Source of the DNA: Akkermansia muciniphila | GTDB taxonomy: Bacteria > Verrucomicrobiota > Verrucomicrobiia > Limisphaerales > SXTU01 | DNA: 10,389 bases | Assembly: GCA_945872195.1 (NCBI GenBank) | Contig: CAMBZO010000054.1 | Span: forward strand, 1-10,389 | Direction: 5' to 3' | Shown here: positions 7,001 to 10,389 of the stretch, in pieces | Layout of the letters: the number at the start of each line of letters is the position of its first letter | How positions within the stretch are numbered: the stretch's first letter is position 1 | Program-made: the position numbers and the translations under genes | The notes under the pieces: generated by a model | Databases searched by the model: none | Seen by the model: the letters and a program-made list of their open reading frames with translations, nothing else | What the model was told of the DNA's origin: nothing

Positions 7001-7608
7001 GCGAGCGACGGCAGGTAAGCGCGGGCCAGTTCCTTGAAGCCGCCGGCGAGCAGGACGCGACCGGCGAGCAGGCGTTTGGCCGGGTCGTTGCCGCCGAGTT
7101 TGTCGGTGCCTTTCTTGAAGCGGTCGGCGACCCAGTAGCTCTCATTCGCGGGCACGGCGAGGCCGAGGAGTTGGCCGAGCTTGCGCAAGTTGTCGCCGGT
7201 GAGTTCACCCGGCACCGCGTCGGCGAGGCCGAGCACGTCGTCGAGGCGGACGTTGGGCTTCGCCTTCTCGGTGAGGTCGCCGAGCATCTTGTCGTAAATC
7301 TTGCGGGCCAAGTCCGGCGGCATCAGCGCGAGCTCGGCGCGGACCTTCGCCCAGTCGCCGGTGCGGAAGAGGTAGAAGAAGCGGTCGCTCGCCGTCTGCG
7401 TGGCGGCGTCGGTGCGCTCGGCCTTTTCCAGCGCGTTGAAGATGTCCGTCAGTTCGCGCGAGAACTTGTGGGTGAGGATGGACTCGTATTGCTTGAGCAG
7501 CTTCGGGTCAAGCGGCGCAGCGGGCTGCTGGGCTGGGGCCGGGGAGAGCAGGGCGAGGACGCACGCGGCGGCGAGACTGCGGCACGAAATAAGGAGAGGT
7601 GGTTTCAT
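4060..7608 (-). CDS. Large exported protein with C-terminal membrane anchor, unknown family
   Basis: I do not recognise the family of this 1182-residue protein. The ATG at 7608 gives a clear signal peptide (MKPPLLISC, a hydrophobic run, then SPAPA before QQPA, likely cut near residue 26). A GTG at 7614 is the only alternative and would add two residues. Residues about 30-880 look mostly helical, rich in Leu, Ala and Lys, and could be a repeat-like solenoid. About 885-1030 is predicted beta-rich (VELELKF, AETVIKVAA) and could be Ig-like. One membrane helix spans about 1073-1095 (GIGAGAALLVGALLFALL). A basic cytoplasmic tail of about 85 residues ends in AEKWLRAAC. Exported beta domain, anchor and cytoplasmic tail recall BatD, which is otherwise missing here, but the helical part is far longer than in BatD. 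It lies between the Pro-rich protein and moxR and is probably a periplasmic scaffold of the complex. Confidence 0.88.
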   Translation of the reverse strand: MKPPLLISCRSLAAACVLALLSPAPAQQPAAPLDPKLLKQYESILTHKFSRELTDIFNALEKAERTDAATQTASDRFFYLFRTGDWAKVRAELALMPPDLARKIYDKMLGDLTEKAKPNVRLDDVLGLADAVPGELTGDNLRKLGQLLGLAVPANESYWVADRFKKGTDKLGGNDPAKRLLAGRVLLAGGFKELARAYLPSLAQVEQLADEGLRNELTSFLASQQESEATQRAQVQKVWDENLRILTLAKVNDWEKTKAGTALARVMMQIPPGTLAPVFADLLKTSPESAVRLVGGFGRKLQSELRGEPALRTENLKAQTSIATLLADNVDLRAQPWNQLAQMMAEHWLAEAENTFMQKTSPTSSRPKLVAPEDLLPNAPTGKWEAALPASLRERLDVGLSKIILASANFDQAAERIVAIGKRTPDAGVVLAEDFLTVWAQTHNPTISETLRKKYLLPDDARIPVTPIMMEKNIESLARMMAIFRQAGIAPKDYQKVVAAFDLAYSNAEAYRTSHIEKVFGPLAKMDEQLFFLILSRMHTNLTERWRKMDVQKAGLTRRNETQTLEMVRAGYAGALHMIDDWLTGHADGSRALTLGGTLLMDWGDFEYFQELVTGDAKKRMLGYKEKNLLAQDYFQRGTAAYAKEVTKLAPAEHSIDAHLGWFHGLIGIGSGGQLNLSKAMNRAALTKIRESLVALPGKAAQAHLTMFAKTVNARLADERDPLHEDLKYRYLASALVITKDNPFTLGAEKKVGYFDELLSELRLQTRVDGPNTLGRDQEFGLIVSVVHTEAMGRVAQFGQYLSNDPGAGPGKARRKSPFARKMREAQGPRDEFELSLTESLSPFFDIKSITFATPDVKPRPAAQPGWEETVFAYLLVRPKDASVDKIPPVELELKFVDLTGPITIPAQSAETVIKVAANAPPRPSQKVELTQTLDTRQFSINGALSLEIKATATGLVPELNELLDLSALAKSVGIRQTNAHEGLQVEELNTWGDRVAPRTERLWTLSLNGDTIRTAEGPVDFQFPQPKTKDVAAVYQTYKDMDLATLPQPSVRLGRSVAAAAGGVVLKPARNPYLWPGIGAGAALLVGALLFALLKRSVSDSERPLRARDVFKMPADVDGFAVVALLRRLHTSPLVTLREPQREELQQDLQRVQHTCFGSNGSKMTEADLRGLAEKWLRAAC

Positions 7609-7650
7609 GGGCACTGGGAAATCTGGGGTCGGTGAGTTGAGCAGGCAGCG

Positions 7651-8241
7651 CTAGGAACCGTTGGTCGGGAGCTTCTCGAATTCCTGGAAGACCGCCCGGC
7701 CGTCCGCCTTGGGACCGGTCTTGGTCCCCGGGCCGGGTCCGAGCAAGGCGGCGGCGGCCTTGGCTTTGCCGGGGCCTTCGGGCGTGGGGTTTTGCTTTAT
7801 CTGCAACGCGACTTCGAGGTTCTGCAACTTCGCTGCGTTGATGCCCGCGACGCCATTGACCGCGCGAATGCTGCCGCCAGCACCCACGGTTCCACCGCCG
7901 ACGTTCACGGCCGTGCCCTTCACACCCACGACGGGCGGGGCTTTGGGCGGCGGGGGCGGCGGCGGAGGTTGCACCGGCGGAGGCGGCAGGACCGGCGCGC
8001 GGCCGTCGGCCTTCACGCCGTTGATGGTGTCGATGCCGTCAATTTTGTTCACGCCCTGGGCCGTGTTCTTTGGCGTCGTCGCGACCGTCGGCTCGATGGG
8101 CTTCACCTTCGCCACGGCTTCTTCCTTCACGCCCTTGATGCCCGAGACGGCGGCGGTGGGCGGGGTCTTCTCCTGCGCGCGGACGAGACAGGCGAGCGCG
8201 AGCAAGACCGCGAACAACCAGCGTGCGTTCCGATGCTTCAT
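7651..8241 (-). CDS. Secreted Pro/Gly-rich low-complexity protein
   Basis: This 196-residue protein has a signal peptide (MKHRNARWLFAVLLALACLV, cut near RAQ at about 22; LALAC also fits a loose lipobox, so a lipoprotein is possible). The mature part falls in three sections. Residues 31-76 carry spaced Ile/Val-Gly motifs (SGIKGVK, IDGIDTINGV). Residues 83-104 form a proline run including eight consecutive prolines. Residues 105-135 are Gly-rich (VNVGGGTVGAGG, VNGVAGINA), followed by a charged end. The hexapeptide KADGRA occurs twice, at about 77-82 and 178-183. No enzyme motif is seen. It could be a wall- or periplasm-spanning linker. An AGAGGA-type ribosome binding site lies 7 nt before the ATG at 8241, and the ATG overlaps the upstream stop as ATGA. 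Function is unknown; export and operon membership are well supported. Confidence 0.82.
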   Translation of the reverse strand: MKHRNARWLFAVLLALACLVRAQEKTPPTAAVSGIKGVKEEAVAKVKPIEPTVATTPKNTAQGVNKIDGIDTINGVKADGRAPVLPPPPVQPPPPPPPPKAPPVVGVKGTAVNVGGGTVGAGGSIRAVNGVAGINAAKLQNLEVALQIKQNPTPEGPGKAKAAAALLGPGPGTKTGPKADGRAVFQEFEKLPTNGS

Positions 8242-8801
8242 GGTGTTTTCCTCTGCATGGTTTTCTCAAACTCCGCCTCGACGCGCCGCTCGTATTGGGC
8301 GAGCGCCGCCGGGTCTTGATGCTCGGCGAGGTAGCGGAAGATTTGCCGCGTGCGCTCGGCGAAGGGCCGCCATTCCTCCTCGGCCGCGCCGTTGGTCTTC
8401 AGCAGATACGTTGCGTAGTAATGCGCCTTGCCCAGCATCTCGCGGATGGCGCGGGTGACTTTGGCGTCGTCGCCGTGGACCAGCGCGGCCTCCTGGAGCA
8501 GTTCGGTCAGGTCGGTGATGGAGCCGACGACGTCGAGCATCGCCAGCCGCGCCTTGGCCTTCGCGAGGCGAATCTGGTGGCGGACCAGCGGCGTCTCCTC
8601 GGCGGGCAGTTCGGCGGTGAGCTTGTCGTATTCCTCGAGGATGAGTTCCCAGTCGGGTTCCTTCGCCCGCTCCAGCTCGCGGAGGGTCACGACGCGGGCG
8701 TGGGCCTTCTCTCGCGCGACTTGGATTTGCCCCTGATTGAAGTGGTAGTAGAGCACCGCCACCGGGAAGAGCAACCAGAGCAGGGTGAAGAACTTTCTCA
8801 T
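8238..8801 (-). CDS. Small membrane-anchored helical protein, possibly TPR-like
   Basis: This 187-residue protein has an N-terminal membrane helix (about 4-19, FFTLLWLLFPVAVLYY). The rest is entirely helical and charged, with periodic Ala/Leu positions that resemble degenerate TPR helices. It has no catalytic motif. The open frame continues upstream to 8873, but those codons overlap the preceding VWA gene. The ATG at 8801 overlaps the VWA stop as ATGA and places the membrane helix at the N-terminus, so it is chosen. In Bat operons, BatC and BatE are TPR proteins; this gene may fill that role, which is inferred from position and helix content rather than a recognised domain. Its end overlaps the Pro-rich gene by 4 nt. 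Confidence 0.85.
   Translation of the reverse strand: MRKFFTLLWLLFPVAVLYYHFNQGQIQVAREKAHARVVTLRELERAKEPDWELILEEYDKLTAELPAEETPLVRHQIRLAKAKARLAMLDVVGSITDLTELLQEAALVHGDDAKVTRAIREMLGKAHYYATYLLKTNGAAEEEWRPFAERTRQIFRYLAEHQDPAALAQYERRVEAEFEKTMQRKTP
8249..8254 (-). promoter_or_regulatory. Ribosome binding site AGAGGA before the Pro-rich protein
   Basis: On the minus strand AGAGGA sits 7 nt before the ATG at 8241, inside the end of the preceding gene. It fixes the start of the Pro-rich protein and suggests strong independent initiation in addition to coupling through the ATGA overlap. Confidence 0.65.
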
Positions 8802-9808
8802 CGCGCGCCCACCCCGACTTCCTTCGCACGCTCGCGATTCGCGGCCTCGCGCTCGGGTTGGCCCACCTTCCAATCGCTGCCGAAGAACTCCAGCGCCACC
8901 GGGATGAGCGCGTAAATCGCCGCGCTCAATGCCATCGCCAGCACCGCCAGCTCCGCGAGCGTGAAGCCCTTGCGCGGCGGGGCCAGCGTCACCACCAAGT
9001 CGCCCAGCGCCGACGTGGTCAGATGCTTCTCGTTCACGTCCGTGTAAGTGCCCTGCATCGCCGAGGCCACGGCGCGCAAGGTGTCGCCTTCCTGCCGCGA
9101 TTGATGGCCGTCAATGAACGTGCCCTTGTGCGGATTGCCCACGCCGAGCACGAAGACTTCCTTCACCGACTTCGGGCGTGGGAGGATGGGCACGAGGTTC
9201 ACGCAATCGCCGTCGGTGAAGATGATGAGCCGCGTGCTGCCATCGGGAAAGTCGTTCACCAGTTTGACCGCCGCGTTGAGGGCTTGGCCGAGGTCGGTCT
9301 GGCCGGTGGGCATCGAGTAACTCAGCGGCAGGCCGTTGAAGACATTGCGCACCAGCTCCGGGTCGCGCGCCTCCATCACCACCGGCATGGAATCCGTCCA
9401 GAAGCCAATCACGCCGAAGCGCAGGTTCCCGCTCACCCGCTGGAGAATGCCCTCGACCACCTCGCGCATCCGCGCCTGCCGCGTGAGCTTCCCCTCCGGC
9501 CCGGCGTCCGTGAGATACATGCTGGGCGAGAGGTCCGCGACGAACACCAGCCGCGTGGCATCTTTGTTGGCCTGCTTGCGGTCGCCGCCCTCCTTCTCCG
9601 CGAGCTTGATAATCAGCAGCGTCGCTAAGCCCCACGCGAACGCCGCGAGAGACAGCGCCCGCAGCAACGGAACCACGCGCGTCCACCCGTGCGCCGCACC
9701 CGTCGGCCCGAACGCCAGCCGCCCGACCGCCCGAATGCGCCGGACGTGCAGCCACTCGGCCAGCAGCGTGAGCAGCAGGACAGTGGTTGCAGCGAGGAGC
9801 GGAATCAT
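8798..9808 (-). CDS. VWA-domain membrane protein, Bat-like, first gene of the operon
   Basis: This 336-residue protein has membrane helices at about 3-19 and 47-68, an extracytoplasmic von Willebrand factor A domain, a C-terminal helix at about 283-309 and a short basic cytoplasmic tail. The metal site is complete: D92-L-S94-P-S96, T171 in GQTD and D199 in FTDGD. The acidic LTDAGPEG loop after the first motif is typical of Bat-like VWA proteins. The layout matches the second VWA protein at 79-1047, but the two differ widely in sequence, so this is not a recent duplication. The ATG at 9808 is the first good start and follows a 205-bp gap, making this the likely first gene of the operon. No Shine-Dalgarno is seen; a 6-bp hairpin lies just upstream (9817-9835). 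The stop overlaps the next start as ATGA. Confidence 0.92.
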   Translation of the reverse strand: MIPLLAATTVLLLTLLAEWLHVRRIRAVGRLAFGPTGAAHGWTRVVPLLRALSLAAFAWGLATLLIIKLAEKEGGDRKQANKDATRLVFVADLSPSMYLTDAGPEGKLTRQARMREVVEGILQRVSGNLRFGVIGFWTDSMPVVMEARDPELVRNVFNGLPLSYSMPTGQTDLGQALNAAVKLVNDFPDGSTRLIIFTDGDCVNLVPILPRPKSVKEVFVLGVGNPHKGTFIDGHQSRQEGDTLRAVASAMQGTYTDVNEKHLTTSALGDLVVTLAPPRKGFTLAELAVLAMALSAAIYALIPVALEFFGSDWKVGQPEREAANRERAKEVGVGAR

Positions 9809-9816
9809 TCGGAGAA

Positions 9817-9835
9817 GCGGCGCAAGATCCGCCGC
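9817..9835 (-). promoter_or_regulatory. Short hairpin just upstream of the first VWA start
   Basis: Six-bp arms GCGGCG and CGCCGC enclose a 7-base loop and end 9 bp before the ATG at 9808. If transcribed, the stem would sit where a ribosome binding site is expected, so it could limit translation. In such GC-rich sequence it may be fortuitous. Confidence 0.25.
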
Positions 9836-9949
9836 CTTAAGCTCGGCCTCCGCGAGCCGAAAACCCCCGCGAGCCGGCGGCGGAGTCTTTCAGAAAGCGA
9901 GAGCCAAGTGGCACACAGCGCGACATCATGGGGATGTGAATCGGTTTGT

Positions 9950-9964
9950 TCAGGTCACACCTGA
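9950..9964. promoter_or_regulatory. Inverted repeat TCAGGT-cac-ACCTGA, operator candidate
   Basis: Perfect 6-bp arms with a 3-base spacer lie in the gap upstream of the VWA operon, about 142 bp before its first start and 50 bp after the stop of the release-factor-like gene. The symmetry and size suit a dimeric regulator. A weak terminator stem for the upstream gene is the alternative, but no T-run follows. The regulator is unknown. Confidence 0.35.
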
Positions 9965-10013
9965 CGGAAAGCACCCTCGAAGATTCAGTTCCGACTACGT
10001 GGAGTCGCTCTCT

Positions 10014-10389
10014 CTACTCCATCGAGACTGACCGCCGCGCGGCTTTTTTCCCCGCGTGATGGGATTTGTCCGCCAGCATCCGGCGCTTGGCGCCTTTGGA
10101 CGGCTTGCGATTCTGGCGGCGGATTTTCTCCTCTTCGGCGCGGTTAGCCGAAAGCTTCCCCTGACGCTGCGCGGCAATCTTATCGAGCAGCAGTCGGCGC
10201 GCGATCTGGCGATTGAGTCCCTGCTGTCGGGTTGTCTGACATTTGACCTGCAGACCGGTCGGGAGGTGGATCAACATCACGCAAGTGGAGCTCTTGTTTA
10301 CGTTTTGCCCGCCGTGCCCGCCAGAGCGAACGAAGGATTCCGAGATGTCAGCTTCGCGCACATCCAGCGCCGCCATGCGCTGGGTAAAC
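10014..10389 (-). CDS. Release-factor-like GGQ protein (ribosome rescue type), 5' end outside the window
   Basis: This is a small RF-1 domain protein without the codon-recognition domain of RF1/RF2. The peptidyl-tRNA hydrolysis motif is intact: SGGHGGQNVNK, followed by PTGLQVKCQTTR and a basic tail rich in Lys and Arg. That architecture belongs to the ArfB/YaeJ and mtRF-R-like group, which release peptides from stalled ribosomes; the exact subgroup is uncertain. An ATG lies at 10376 (120 residues), but the frame stays open to the window edge (FTQR before the Met). From memory, relatives carry some 15-25 residues before the equivalent of MAALDVREADI, so the true start is probably outside. The stop is TAG at 10014. 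It is transcribed in the same direction as the VWA operon but separated by 205 bp and is functionally unrelated. Confidence 0.88.
   Translation of the reverse strand, partial: FTQRMAALDVREADISESFVRSGGHGGQNVNKSSTCVMLIHLPTGLQVKCQTTRQQGLNRQIARRLLLDKIAAQRQGKLSANRAEEEKIRRQNRKPSKGAKRRMLADKSHHAGKKAARRSVSME

Larger units (their letters stand above)
9809..10013. other. Intergenic region with probable operon promoter
   Basis: These 205 bp lie between the release-factor-like gene and the first VWA gene, both on the minus strand. No convincing protein frame is present. The region carries a 15-bp dyad (9950-9964), a short hairpin near the VWA start (9817-9835) and a 9-bp direct repeat cgcgagccg (9851-9859 and 9869-9877). 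No clear -35/-10 pair or U-tract terminator is visible. It is the only sizeable gap apart from the palindromic block, so an operon promoter is inferred here. Confidence 0.45.

Noticed and set aside
9837..9930. Thirty-codon minus-strand frame starting with two Met codons before the first VWA gene
   Set aside because: It is short, has no Shine-Dalgarno, and its Ser/Gly/Arg-rich composition is typical of random GC-rich sequence.
9805..9954. Minus-strand frame of about 49 codons ending in an ATGA overlap with the first VWA gene
   Set aside because: It has no ATG start, an Arg-rich product and a stop just upstream. The overlap alone is weak evidence.

Overview
The window is a GC-rich stretch of bacterial chromosome coding almost entirely on the minus strand. 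All genes are read from right to left. The gene set (MoxR ATPase, DUF58 protein and two von Willebrand factor A membrane proteins, with large secreted or anchored helical proteins), the GC-rich codon use and the few Shine-Dalgarno motifs suggest Verrucomicrobiota (Pedosphaera/Limisphaerales-like) or a neighbouring PVC phylum. That placement is an inference from style, because no marker gene is present.

Layout in transcription order. (1) 10389-10014: 5'-truncated gene for a GGQ-motif release-factor-like protein of the ribosome-rescue type, probably not part of the operon. (2) 10013-9809: non-coding gap with a 15-bp dyad and a short hairpin; the operon promoter probably lies here. (3) 9808-8798: membrane-anchored VWA protein. 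(4) 8801-8238: small anchored helical protein. (5) 8241-7651: secreted protein rich in Pro and Gly. (6) 7608-4060: 1182-residue exported protein with one C-terminal membrane helix and a cytoplasmic tail, the most obscure gene here. (7) 4025-3021: MoxR AAA+ ATPase. (8) 3011-2151: DUF58 protein with a VWA-like fold. (9) 2150-1891: palindrome-packed block flanked by a 9-bp direct repeat. (10) 1895-1044: two-helix membrane protein. (11) 1047-79: second VWA protein, BatA/BatB-like. The tight spacing (ATGA overlaps at 8798-8801, 8238-8241 and 1044-1047, gaps of 9-42 bp elsewhere) supports one operon.

Together this is a MoxR/Bat-type system. A cytoplasmic AAA+ ATPase is expected to remodel or load metal-binding VWA proteins held at the inner membrane, working with a DUF58 protein and periplasmic partners. 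The order is not the usual moxR-DUF58-batA-batB-batC-batD. A VWA/helical/Pro-rich/giant-protein module precedes moxR-DUF58-membrane protein-VWA.

The most interesting structural observation is the 242-bp hairpin-rich block between the DUF58 gene and the next gene. It is bracketed by a 9-bp direct repeat that contains the next gene's start codon. It reads as a small non-autonomous element that inserted at the start codon and duplicated it. The native ribosome binding site was left driving an 84-codon frame through the element, and that frame ends in an ATGA overlap with the original gene.
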